From Terriglobia bacterium (GTDB taxonomy: Bacteria; Acidobacteriota; Terriglobia; Bryobacterales; UBA6623): a stretch of DNA of 64,000 nucleotides. This document shows positions 45,868 to 54,237 of this stretch, in pieces. Positions within the stretch are counted from its first letter, which is position 1; the number at the start of each line of letters is the position of its first letter. The translations under genes were made by a program, and so were the position numbers. The notes beneath the pieces are model-generated. The model was not told where the DNA came from and searched no databases. It was given only the letters and a program-made list of their open reading frames with translations. Location: NCBI GenBank assembly GCA_009841225.1, contig VXMF01000048.1, forward strand, positions 62,001 through 126,000. Direction: 5' to 3'.

Positions 45868-48800
45868 CTAGAAAATAAACTTCAATCCGAGCTGCACCAA
45901 GCGCTGCGTCCGCTGCAGCGTCACTTCCGACCCCGCACGGGTGATTATTCCTGTTCGAGGGTTGCCGAGCCTGGAAATGGGGCGGTTGAACTGTGGGGTG
46001 TTCGTCAAGTTGAAGACCTCCGCACGAAACTGCAGGCGCTTGCCCTCGGCTACTGGGATATTCTTGAACACCGAAAAGTCCAGCTGTTTCGTTCCAGGGC
46101 CGTACAGAATATTCCGGCCACTGTTCCCCCACTCCCGGAATCCAGGGTCCGTGAATGCGTCCACGTCGAACCATCGCTGGAGGCTCCGCTGGCTTGAGGG
46201 CAAGGCGCCATCCGCGAGACGGTCGGCAAAGCTTCTCTCCCCAATGTTCAAGCTGTTTCGTGCCGCGATCACGCTAAAGGGTAATCCACTATAGAAGGAA
46301 AGTCCCCCTGCAATCTCCCAGCCTCCCAAGATCTTGTCCGCAACCGGATTGGCATTCGAGAGGAAGCGCTTGCGCTGGCCGAAGGGCAGCTCGTAACCAA
46401 ACGTCGTCCGCAGATTGTGCCGAATGTCCGCCCAGTCCCCGTTACCCCGCAAGCGAGCAATGTCATTAATCGGCACATTGCCAATGAATTCAGCGTCGTC
46501 AATAAGATGGCTCCAGGTATATGCCAACTGATAGTGCAGGCCCTGCGAAAAGCGCCTTACCAAGTGGGCCTGCAGTGCATGGTAGATCGAATTTCCCCGG
46601 CTTTCGAAGATATTGACTCGGCCATGCTGCGGCCAGCGGCGGCGGGGGTTGATAGGACCGTCCCCGGGGACTGCCTGGTTCTGGTTGATCCGCTGCCGAA
46701 GGCGTGTTCCTTTCGTTCCGACGTAGGCAACCGAGAGTTGCTGCTGGCCGGGCAACTGCTGCTGAATCGCCAAATTCCATTGCTGCATGTAGGGCACTGT
46801 CCACTCCGGGTGGATACCGGTGCGGTTCTGTCCTGGGGCGTCCGGGTCGGAGGTCCGGAGCGGACCGTCCGACAGACCGCGGGCGCCCTCAAAGTCCCCT
46901 TGGTCGTTGACGACGGTACTGTTGGTGTAGAACGGCGGGTTGGAGCCCAGACTTTCGTTCAAATGAAACGGCATAAGGAAGTAGTAGAGACCGTAAGCCG
47001 CCCGCACCACCGTGGTGTCCGTGATCCGATAGGCTAAGCCCAATCGTGGGCCAAAATTGTTGCGGTCGGCTTCGATCCCGCTCCTCGTGTCAAACCGACC
47101 TGCAGCTACAGGAACGTTCATCCCAGCGTCAATGTCGAACTGAGCGAATCGGTCGAACACTTCATAATGCGGGTAACCAGGCGACAGATCATACCGCAGA
47201 CCGAAGTTCAGAGTCAGCCGCGGAGTCACTTTCCAGTCGTCCTGAATGTACCAGGCCCAGTCGGTTCTCCGAAGTCCTCGCGTCCCGTCAACACCGTTAA
47301 ACACAATCCTTTGTGGCTTCCCCAGTAGCAACTCCGCAGCGCCAAAGCCTGTGCCCCTGCGGCTGGCGGGGTTGCTGGTATAGATGGTGCTGAAACGGAA
47401 CTCGCCCCTCGGACGCGGGGCCTGAAAGATGTTCGTCTGGCGCCGTACCCAGTCAAATCCCACTTTGAGACTATGGTTGCCGCGCGTCATGTCGGCGTTG
47501 GTGCTGAACTGATAGTTGTTCATGGCGATGATGGCGGGGTTGGATCCCGGATCGCCGAATCTTGGGTAGCCTGCGACGTCTATGACGGGAAGTCCCGTGG
47601 TGAACTCGCTCACGTTGACGTTGGGTATCCCGAATTCGTCGGACAGGTTCCGCCCGTCGTTCAAAATTATTGACGCCAAATCTTCCCGGCTGGCGCCGAC
47701 CCGACCTTGAACGATCGTACGCGGATTGAGGATATGGGTGAAGCTGATTACCCCTTGGTTGGTCGGGGCCGCTCTCTTGGTGAACGGTGTGGCCTCGGGG
47801 CCTAGATCACGCGGACTCACGTAGTCAGCTCTGCCTTGCGTATAGCGCACAAAGGCGCGTGAGCCCCCACTGAGCTCTCGATCGACTTTGACGGTACCCT
47901 GATCGGTGTCGCCGGTAATCCCCGGGGCGTGCTCAAGGTTCGCCGCGAGGCCGGGAAGGTTCGGTTCCGGGTAGCGGTTGAGGATCATGTGGCCGGGTCG
48001 ACTAAACCTGTCCGTGGGGATGACGTTGTTTGGGAACGGATCGCGAATGTTGCCCATCCCTGCGGGGTTTGGACGCGTGGTCAACGGATCGAAAATCAAG
48101 TTCGACCCGGCCACTTCGCCGAAGTCCCCGCCCTTCATGGCGCGGGTCGGCACTGACCTCAAGAAGGTCGTTCCCCTGCGAATGCGCCTGCCCTCGAAAG
48201 AAAGGAAGAAGAAAGTCTTTCCATCCTTGCGGCCCAGCGGCCCCCCGAGCGTGCCGCCAAACTGATTCTGACGCAAGGGGGCTTGCGCCCCTCTGTTAAA
48301 GAAATTCCGGGAGTCGAGCTTGTCGTTGCGCACGAACTCAAAAAGCACTCCATGGAACTCATTGGTGCCGGATTTGTACCCCACGTTAACGGTGCCTCCG
48401 GTTCGGCCGAATCGAGCATCCGGCACCGAGGTCTCGACACGGTATTGTTCTAACGCCTCGATTTCAGGGAAGCTCATCACTCCAAAACCCTGATGGTTGC
48501 TATTGTTCTGAATTCCGTCAACGAGGAAGTTGTTGTCCCGAAAATTAGCGCCATTGACGCTGTTTTCCGTGTTGCCTCTTGCCTCGGAAATGGCGAGCCC
48601 CCCCGCGTCCGGGCGGGCCGGCACCACACCGGGACTGTAGCGCATCACCTCCGCGAAGATCCGGCCGATATTAGGGAGGTCTTTTACTTCCCTCTCTGTA
48701 CGAAGCGTGCTCAGCGTTGTTGTCTCCGTCTGCAGCACTGCTCCAACGGCTTCGACAGTGACGGTCTCGGCGACCGCTCCTAGCTGCAGGGTGAAATCAA

Positions 48801-49113
48801 CAGCCAGGCGCTCGGAGAGAGAGAGCTGGATCTCTTTCGCCACCGGCTGAAATCCTTCCTGCCTGACCTCGATGCGATACGTACCCGGCTGCAGGGGCGG
48901 AGAGACATACAGCCCCGCAGCGTTGGTCTCCAATTCGAGGCTGTAGTTCGTCCCGATGTTCGTTAGAGTTACCTTTACGCCCGGCACCACGGCGTCGCTA
49001 TTATCGAACACGGTTCCGCTCAGCACCCCCGTGTCAACCTGTGCGACCACAGTGGTTGCAACGCTGAAAATAAGGAACAACAACGCTGTGAAGCGACAGA
49101 AGCGTGTTTTCAT
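45868..49113 (-). CDS. TonB-dependent receptor with carboxypeptidase-regulatory domain (Oar-like), copy 2, island cargo
   Basis: A 1,081-residue outer-membrane receptor. Signal peptide (FTALLFLIFSVATTVVAQ); carboxypeptidase-regulatory-like domain from VDTGVLSGTVFDNSDAVVPG to about residue 95; plug with GAVAETVTVEAVGAVLQTE, ENSVNGANFRDNNFLVDGIQ and GYKSGTNEFHGVLFEF; then a long barrel ending LGLKFIF. It has the same architecture as the receptor at 22979 but is clearly diverged. It lies wholly within the tRNA-bounded island, next to a BNR-type secreted protein, so the pair may have been acquired together for use of a surface or dissolved glycan. Confidence 0.92.
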   Translation of the reverse strand: MKTRFCRFTALLFLIFSVATTVVAQVDTGVLSGTVFDNSDAVVPGVKVTLTNIGTNYSLELETNAAGLYVSPPLQPGTYRIEVRQEGFQPVAKEIQLSLSERLAVDFTLQLGAVAETVTVEAVGAVLQTETTTLSTLRTEREVKDLPNIGRIFAEVMRYSPGVVPARPDAGGLAISEARGNTENSVNGANFRDNNFLVDGIQNNSNHQGFGVMSFPEIEALEQYRVETSVPDARFGRTGGTVNVGYKSGTNEFHGVLFEFVRNDKLDSRNFFNRGAQAPLRQNQFGGTLGGPLGRKDGKTFFFLSFEGRRIRRGTTFLRSVPTRAMKGGDFGEVAGSNLIFDPLTTRPNPAGMGNIRDPFPNNVIPTDRFSRPGHMILNRYPEPNLPGLAANLEHAPGITGDTDQGTVKVDRELSGGSRAFVRYTQGRADYVSPRDLGPEATPFTKRAAPTNQGVISFTHILNPRTIVQGRVGASREDLASIILNDGRNLSDEFGIPNVNVSEFTTGLPVIDVAGYPRFGDPGSNPAIIAMNNYQFSTNADMTRGNHSLKVGFDWVRRQTNIFQAPRPRGEFRFSTIYTSNPASRRGTGFGAAELLLGKPQRIVFNGVDGTRGLRRTDWAWYIQDDWKVTPRLTLNFGLRYDLSPGYPHYEVFDRFAQFDIDAGMNVPVAAGRFDTRSGIEADRNNFGPRLGLAYRITDTTVVRAAYGLYYFLMPFHLNESLGSNPPFYTNSTVVNDQGDFEGARGLSDGPLRTSDPDAPGQNRTGIHPEWTVPYMQQWNLAIQQQLPGQQQLSVAYVGTKGTRLRQRINQNQAVPGDGPINPRRRWPQHGRVNIFESRGNSIYHALQAHLVRRFSQGLHYQLAYTWSHLIDDAEFIGNVPINDIARLRGNGDWADIRHNLRTTFGYELPFGQRKRFLSNANPVADKILGGWEIAGGLSFYSGLPFSVIAARNSLNIGERSFADRLADGALPSSQRSLQRWFDVDAFTDPGFREWGNSGRNILYGPGTKQLDFSVFKNIPVAEGKRLQFRAEVFNLTNTPQFNRPISRLGNPRTGIITRAGSEVTLQRTQRLVQLGLKFIF

Positions 49114-49795
49114 GACGAACTCCTTGCTTGACAGAAAGCAGGTCGGCGTCGCGCAGCCGAACTGATGGCCGAGCCACGTGTCGCAAAAAAAGCCTTGGGG
49201 AGATCTGAAGGGACGCTGGGTCGAGCCCGCTGTCCCCGACGAGGTCGTAGATATCGTTTGGCGCTGGTCTCGGCGGCGCCCGAAGAGCTCCCGAGGGCCG
49301 GGAGCGCGGTGGTTAGGAAGTGCGTGTCTCGAGGATGCACTGAGTGCTACCTCCGACGGGTAAACACTACCAAAGACCTAAGTCGATTGTCACGGGAATC
49401 ACTGACGAAACTAGACAAAACGGGCCGAAAAACCCGAAAACTTTGCCGAATTGCCAAATATTTTCGGCAAAACGCTTGACGGGCTCTCTTGGGTTTAACC
49501 AGCAATCAGCGCCAACTCGATTACGACCTCCTCGTAGGTCCTGGAATTGATCCCGAAGTCATCCGACTTGCCTTTGACGCCAACAATCAATATCCGCTGC
49601 TCATCTTCTACGCATTCAAGCAGGCTGAGACAAAGAAAGATCAGCGGTCCTCCACTGGGTAGGAAACCTTTCTCGAAGGGGTCATCAGCTCTGGACTGTC
49701 AGAAATTGGCGCCTGGCCTGTCCGGACCGAAGCAACGATCACTCTAAACCGTGCCGAGATGGCCCAAACGGAAATCCTACTCTATAGTTGTGTTG
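49114..49795. other. Divergent intergenic region between TonB receptor 2 and the BNR gene
   Basis: About 680 bases with no supported gene; short open frames here lack coding character. The section 49370-49520 is the most A+T-rich part of the area. TTTGCCGAA at 49442-49450 pairs with TTCGGCAAA at 49463-49471 (9-bp stem, 12-base loop), which could be an operator or the end of a small transcript. Promoters for both divergent genes are expected here, but none could be assigned. Confidence 0.4.
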
Positions 49796-51139
49796 ATGCT
49801 AGCATTCCGAGCCCTCGTCGTCGCCTTGCTGATCTGCGCGGTCGCGTCTGCCGACGCCGTCCCGTTCGCCGAGAACGGCGGACTCAAGATGCTCTACGAC
49901 AACCGCATGTATCCCCAGGCGGTTGAGCTCGACGGCAGCCTCTACCTGGTCTGGCGGGGCTCGGAAGGGTTTCCCTACACGCGCTCGTACGACCTGGCGA
50001 CGCGCAAGTTCTCTGATCCGGTGATGATTCTCGACGGGCTCGAAGACACGGTCAACAAGGAGAGGTACGCGGCGGATCATCACTTCGCACCGGTCATCTG
50101 GAAGGACCTCAAGAACCACCTGCACGTCCTGTTCGGCTGGCACGGCGCCAACGGGATGCACATGGTGTCTGAGAACCCGCGCGACATCACAGCTTGGCGG
50201 CAAGGACCCAACGTGGCCGACATCATGTCGTACCCCAAGATCCACCAGGTCTTCGACAATCAGACGTTGATCTACTTCCGTTACATGGCGCACCTGGGGT
50301 TCTGGACCTACCGCATCAGCGGCGACGACGGCGAGACTTGGCGTGGCCCGGCCGACGGGCTGATCGACATGAGCGCGCCGCCGCAGACCGGGTTCATGGC
50401 CGATCACGCGGGCTCGTATCAGACCACGCGCGTCAGCGAAGACGGCAAGACTCTACATGTCGGGTTCATCTGGAAGGTCGAGGACCCGATCCCGAGCTTC
50501 CGCTACTCGAAAGTGCTGCACCACCACGTGCGGCGGCACAATCTGTATTACTTGAAGGTCGATCTGCCGACCGGCAAGGTTTACAACTACGAGGGCAGGC
50601 AGCTCCCGGTCCCGGTGAACAAAGAGGTCGCCGACCGCGATTGCCTGGTTTGGGATACGCGAGGCCGCGTCGCGGCGGTGGGGCCCACGATTCATCTGGA
50701 TGACGGTGAGCCGAGTTTCGTTCTGCCCGTCTCCGACCGGACGCCGCTCGAGTCTAAGTTCTACTACGTGCGCCGCCAAGGCGACAAGTGGGCGCGGACG
50801 GCGATTGCGCGCACGCCGCATCCGTTCAATTCCTGCCATCTTGACCGCGACCCCGACGGGACCTTGCAAGCGTACTTGATCACCGGCCTCGGCGAGAGCG
50901 TCCCCGAGCCGGGGATGAACTTCTACGGCTGGGGCCACAAAGTGGAGCGCTGGTTCTCGACCGACAACGGGGCCAGTTGGAAGCATGGTGCGGATCTGAC
51001 GCCCAAGCTGGGGCGCAAGTATCAGAACATCCAGTTCGTCGCCAAGGGCCTGCGGGAGATTTCGAAGGATATCTTCCTGTTCTACGGCTGGGATACGAAC
51101 GACGGGATCGGAACAGGTTACCTCTGGGACGGGCGGTAG
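49796..51139 (+). CDS. Exported BNR-4 repeat protein, putative polysaccharide-active beta-propeller
   Basis: A 447-residue protein with a signal peptide (MLAFRALVVALLICAVASA) and a beta-propeller of BNR-4 type: LYLVWRGSEGFPYTRSYDL, HLHVLFGWHGANGMHMVSE, LGFWTYRISGDDGETWRGP, TLHVGFIWKV, KWARTAIARTPHPFNSCHLD and VERWFSTDNGASWKHGADL. BNR-4 proteins are found among sialidase-like and polysaccharide-lyase-like secreted proteins, but the catalytic residues cannot be assigned here. ATG 49796 is chosen because it starts the signal peptide; a GTG 15 codons upstream is possible. It sits divergent from TonB receptor 2 inside the island. Confidence 0.75.
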   Translation: MLAFRALVVALLICAVASADAVPFAENGGLKMLYDNRMYPQAVELDGSLYLVWRGSEGFPYTRSYDLATRKFSDPVMILDGLEDTVNKERYAADHHFAPVIWKDLKNHLHVLFGWHGANGMHMVSENPRDITAWRQGPNVADIMSYPKIHQVFDNQTLIYFRYMAHLGFWTYRISGDDGETWRGPADGLIDMSAPPQTGFMADHAGSYQTTRVSEDGKTLHVGFIWKVEDPIPSFRYSKVLHHHVRRHNLYYLKVDLPTGKVYNYEGRQLPVPVNKEVADRDCLVWDTRGRVAAVGPTIHLDDGEPSFVLPVSDRTPLESKFYYVRRQGDKWARTAIARTPHPFNSCHLDRDPDGTLQAYLITGLGESVPEPGMNFYGWGHKVERWFSTDNGASWKHGADLTPKLGRKYQNIQFVAKGLREISKDIFLFYGWDTNDGIGTGYLWDGR

Positions 51140-51198
51140 CCCACGTCAGAGCCGCGACCGCGGAGGGAGCCGGTTTCCGGGGACCTCGAATCGATTCG

Positions 51199-51604
51199 AT
51201 GGCACGTCTTGAAGGCAAGGTCGCGCTGATCACCGGCGCCGGGCGCGGCATCGGGGCGGCAATTGCCGCGCCTATGCCGCTGAAGGAGCGAGCGTTGTCT
51301 GCGCGGCGCGTTCGCGGGACGAGGTCGAGCGGACAGTCGAGGGGATCTCCGGGCTGGCGGTCGTCTGCGACGTCACCGACCACTCCGCGGTCAAGCGTAT
51401 GTACGCCGCGGCGATCGAAAGATTCGGCGGCCTCGACATCGTCGTCGCCAACGCGGGAGGAAACCCCGACCGAGCACGCGTCGACGAGGGCGAAGCCGAA
51501 GGATGGGTCGCGACCATCGAGCTGAATCTGATCGGCGCCTTCTACACGATGAGAGAGGCCGTGCCCCACCTGAAGGAACGCGGCGCCGGGAAAATCATCT
51601 CGGT
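51199..51604 (+). pseudogene. Short-chain dehydrogenase/reductase, frameshifted and 3'-truncated at the island edge
   Basis: The first frame gives MARLEGKVALITGAGRGIGAAIA, the SDR cofactor motif TGxxxGxG. The match then moves to the next frame as RAYAAEGASVVCAARSRDEV, VCDVTDHSAVKRMYAAAIER and FGGLDIVVANAGGNPD, ending ELNLIGAFYTMREAVPHLKE and RGAGKIIS. The shift is explained by one missing C near 51266 (GCCGCGCCTAT where GCCCGCGCCTAT would keep frame). The gene stops abruptly at 51604, before the catalytic Ser-Tyr-Lys part, only 37 bases from the right attachment repeat. Confidence 0.85.
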
Positions 51605-51641
51605 TAGGAGGTGTCAGATGACCGGAATGTCAAAAGACGGG

Positions 51642-51695
51642 GCTTCGGGAGCAAGAGGTCCCGAGTTCAAATCTCGGCGCCCCGACCATTCTTCC
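51642..51695 (+). repeat. Right attachment repeat (attR-like), copy of tRNA-Pro 3' half
   Basis: 54 bases identical to 40248-40301, covering the anticodon loop, variable loop, T arm, acceptor 3' strand, CCA and seven bases beyond. No 5' half of a tRNA precedes it, so it is a target-site copy and not a gene. Confidence 0.9.
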
Positions 51696-51813
51696 CCGCT
51701 GGCTGTCAACACTCTTGTGCCGAGGCCACATTGCGCTCCGAAAACGGCGTTTCCTCCCAAGTAATGCCAGAGTATTGTTGACGGGAAGGCACTTGGCTCG
51801 CTATCTTGCCGCT

Positions 51814-52764
51814 ATGACCCGGAAACAATTCCTCGCCTCCCCGCTATTGGCCGCTGGCGCTGCTGCCGCAGCCACGGGCCCCGCCAAGACGCCACGTCGG
51901 ATCAACAGGGCCATCGAGCTTCTCGAAGCGGACCAGATGATCTTCTACACCGGCGGACGCGGCGGATACGAACAAGGTAAGCAGGCCGCTGCGACGAAGT
52001 ACGACTACATCAACTATGAGATGGAGCATGGCGCTCTAGATTTCAGCGCCTTGCGAGGCTTCATGCAGGGCTTGGTCGATGCAGGTCCGACGCGTAGCGG
52101 GCACCGAACGCCTGCGGTCATCGCGACGTTGCCCGTTATCGGGATTGACGAGATGCACATGCGCGCCAATTTCTGGGTCGTTCAGCAGACCTTGCTGTGC
52201 GGTGTTCACGGAATCCTGCTGTGCCACGCTCGCGACCCCGACGCGATCAAGTGGATGGTCCGCGCGGCGCGTTACCCCAACGCCGAGCCTGTCGTGCCCG
52301 AGCTCGGCGAGGGCCTGCTCGGCAATGGCAGCCAGGGCTTTCCATCGGAGATCTGGGGCGTGTCTCGCGAAGAGTACATACGCAAGGCCGATCCTTGGCC
52401 GCTCAACCCGGATGGCGAGTTCTTGCTCGGGCTGAAAATCGAGGACAAACACGCCTTGGCGAATGCCGGCAAGGTCGCGGCCGTTCCCGGCATTGGCTTT
52501 GCCGAGTGGGGGCCGGGCGATATGGCGCTTTCTCTCGGCCTGCCCGACGGCCACGGACCGAACCGATCCCTGCATCCCCGTATGCGGGAGGCCCGTGCGA
52601 CCGTACTGAACGCATGCAAGAAGAACGGCTTGGCGTTCCTGAACACTGTCCGAGAGCACGACGTCACCGAAATGTTCGATGAAGGCGTTCGCATTGGTGC
52701 CGGTGCGAGCGAGGCGGCCATGGTCAAGGGCCGCAAGTACGCCGGTCGCAAGATGCCGGTGTGA
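51814..52764 (+). CDS. HpcH/HpaI aldolase/citrate lyase family protein
   Basis: A 316-residue protein beginning MTRKQFLASPLLAAGAAAAATG, a hydrophobic leader that may export it. The barrel shows FDWHG-family equivalents: KYDYINYEMEHGALDF, GIDEMHMRANFWVVQQ, GVHGILLCHARDPDAIKWM, GLKIEDKHALANAG (metal-binding Glu) and IGFAEWGPGDMALSLGLP (metal-binding Asp). Family members cleave or form 2-keto-3-deoxy acids with pyruvate. The stop overlaps the dctP start (GTGA), so it is translated with the TRAP transporter, suggesting that it acts on the imported acid. Confidence 0.85.
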   Translation: MTRKQFLASPLLAAGAAAAATGPAKTPRRINRAIELLEADQMIFYTGGRGGYEQGKQAAATKYDYINYEMEHGALDFSALRGFMQGLVDAGPTRSGHRTPAVIATLPVIGIDEMHMRANFWVVQQTLLCGVHGILLCHARDPDAIKWMVRAARYPNAEPVVPELGEGLLGNGSQGFPSEIWGVSREEYIRKADPWPLNPDGEFLLGLKIEDKHALANAGKVAAVPGIGFAEWGPGDMALSLGLPDGHGPNRSLHPRMREARATVLNACKKNGLAFLNTVREHDVTEMFDEGVRIGAGASEAAMVKGRKYAGRKMPV

Positions 52765-53747
52765 GACGGTCGCTATACGCAGTTGCGGCGTGGGCCGTCC
52801 TGTCGGCGGCTTGCGCAGGAGAACGGACTCAACTGGACCTGCGTCTCGGGCACGTTGCCTCGCCAGGCTCGTTGACGGCGATTACGGCGGAGGAATTCGC
52901 CGAGCGTGCGAATCAGCGCTTGGGCGATCAGGCGCAGGTCACAGTGTTCGGCTCCAGCCAGTTGGGCGACGACGAGACGCTGTTGATCAAGCTCAAGCTT
53001 GGCACCGTGGATTTCTCGATGCCGTCTACGATCATGTCCTCGGCCGTAGCTTCGTTCGGCCTGTTCGAAATGCCGTACTTGGTGCGGGACCGCGAGCACA
53101 TGCGGCGGATCGAGCAGGAGTTAGTATGGCCGCGCCTTGCTCCCGACGCCGCAGCTCGCGGGTATGAGCTGCTGGCCGTTTGGGAGAACGGTTTCAGGCA
53201 CATCACGAATGACACCCGTCCGATCGAGGGCCCCGATGACCTGCGCGGGATTAAGCTGCGGACGCCCCGCGGCCGCTGGCGAGTGCGGCTGTTCCAGACC
53301 TTCGGTGCCAATCCGACCCCAATGTCGTTGTCGGAGACTTTCATCGCCTTGCAGACCGGGGTCATCGATGGCCAAGAGAACCCATTGAGCCAGATCCACA
53401 GCCAGAAATTTCACGAGGTCCAGAAGTTTCTCACGCTCTCCTCCCACGTATATACCCCGGCGTTTCTCCTAGCCGGGCGGGATCGTTGGCAGTCTCTTCC
53501 CGAGCCCGTGCGAGAGATCTTGTCCTCGACCGCCCGCGAGGTCCAAGCTTTCGTCTATGAGCAGGCCGAAGTGCTGGAGGAACGCTTGCTAGCCGATCTC
53601 CGGCTCGCCGGAATCGAGGTCAATGAATGCGACCGGGAGCAGTTCTTGGCTGCAGGCCGGCCGCTGTTCGAGGAGTTCGCTCGCGAGGTGCCGCGGGGCG
53701 GGGAGATGGTGGCCAAGGCACTTGCCCTCGCTTCGGCGGAACGGTGA
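52761..53747 (+). CDS. dctP: TRAP transporter solute-binding protein (DctP family)
   Basis: A 328-residue periplasmic binding protein with a leader AVAAWAVLSAACAG whose LSAAC fits a lipoprotein box. The DctP features are LRLGHVASPGSLTAITAEEFAE, VTVFGSSQLGDDETLLIKL, the ligand-binding Arg region in FRHITNDTRPIEGPDDLRGIKLR, and TPMSLSETFIALQTGVIDGQEN. It starts with GTG overlapping the aldolase stop. The ligand is probably a C4-dicarboxylate or sugar acid. dctQ starts 13 bases after its stop. Confidence 0.93.
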   Translation: MRRSLYAVAAWAVLSAACAGERTQLDLRLGHVASPGSLTAITAEEFAERANQRLGDQAQVTVFGSSQLGDDETLLIKLKLGTVDFSMPSTIMSSAVASFGLFEMPYLVRDREHMRRIEQELVWPRLAPDAAARGYELLAVWENGFRHITNDTRPIEGPDDLRGIKLRTPRGRWRVRLFQTFGANPTPMSLSETFIALQTGVIDGQENPLSQIHSQKFHEVQKFLTLSSHVYTPAFLLAGRDRWQSLPEPVREILSSTAREVQAFVYEQAEVLEERLLADLRLAGIEVNECDREQFLAAGRPLFEEFAREVPRGGEMVAKALALASAER

Positions 53748-53760
53748 TACTAGCCGCTTG

Positions 53761-54237
53761 GTGGCCACACGTCTGCGCGCGGCTCTGAGCCGCTTCCTTG
53801 AGGTCACCGTTGTCGGCATAATCGCTGCCTTGGCGCTGCTGGTCGTTGTCGGTGTGGCCAGCCGAAAAGCCGGGTACTCGCTCGTTTGGTACGACGAGGT
53901 GGCGGCGATCCTGCTCGCCTGGGTCACTTACTACGGGGCGGCTCTGGCCGCGCTGCATCGGGCCCACCTTGGTCTGCCGAATCTAGTCCGCCGAGCGCCG
54001 CGGTCCGCTCGGCTCGCACTGGGCGTCTTCCGTGAGGGAGCGATCATCGGCTTCTTCGCCCTTGCCGCGTGGATGGGAGTGGACTTGCTGGCGGCGCTCG
54101 GGGGCACGTTCCTTGTCAGCCTGCCATGGCTCCCCGCGCAGATCGTCTATTCGGCCATTCCGATCGGAGCGGTGCTCTTCATCGTTGCCGAGTTGACGGT
54201 TGCCGTCGAGGACTGGCAGCGGAGTCGTGCCGCATGA
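53761..54237 (+). CDS. dctQ: TRAP transporter small permease (DctQ family)
   Basis: A 158-residue protein with four helices: VTVVGIIAALALLVVVGVAS, YDEVAAILLAWVTYYGAAL, GAIIGFFALAAWMGVDLL and QIVYSAIPIGAVLFIVAEL. AALHRAHLGLP is the conserved DctQ loop (A-x-R-x-x-H-I/L). GTG 53761 is chosen as the first usable start after the dctP stop; the longer frame would overlap dctP. Its stop overlaps the dctM start. Confidence 0.9.
   Translation: MATRLRAALSRFLEVTVVGIIAALALLVVVGVASRKAGYSLVWYDEVAAILLAWVTYYGAALAALHRAHLGLPNLVRRAPRSARLALGVFREGAIIGFFALAAWMGVDLLAALGGTFLVSLPWLPAQIVYSAIPIGAVLFIVAELTVAVEDWQRSRAA

Larger units (their letters stand above)
40248..51695. mobile_element. Integrated genomic island in tRNA-Pro (about 11.4 kb)
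   Basis: The element is bounded by an exact 54-bp direct repeat of the tRNA-Pro 3' half. It contains a tyrosine integrase gene of the kind that targets tRNA genes, now in two pieces; a nested recombinase-trio element; a truncated ornithine cyclodeaminase gene; a TonB receptor; a BNR-type secreted protein; and a truncated SDR gene. Recombination between the repeats would remove 11,394 bp and leave an intact tRNA. With the integrase split, it is probably locked in place. The boundary assignment is direct; the mobility is inferred. Confidence 0.85.

Noticed and set aside
49165-49479. A 104-codon frame upstream of the BNR gene
   Set aside because: Basic, low-information composition, no domain and no ribosome site; it lies in the divergent control region.
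51642-51695. A second tRNA-Pro gene
   Set aside because: Only the 3' half is present and the 5' acceptor and D arm are missing, so it is the attachment-site copy.
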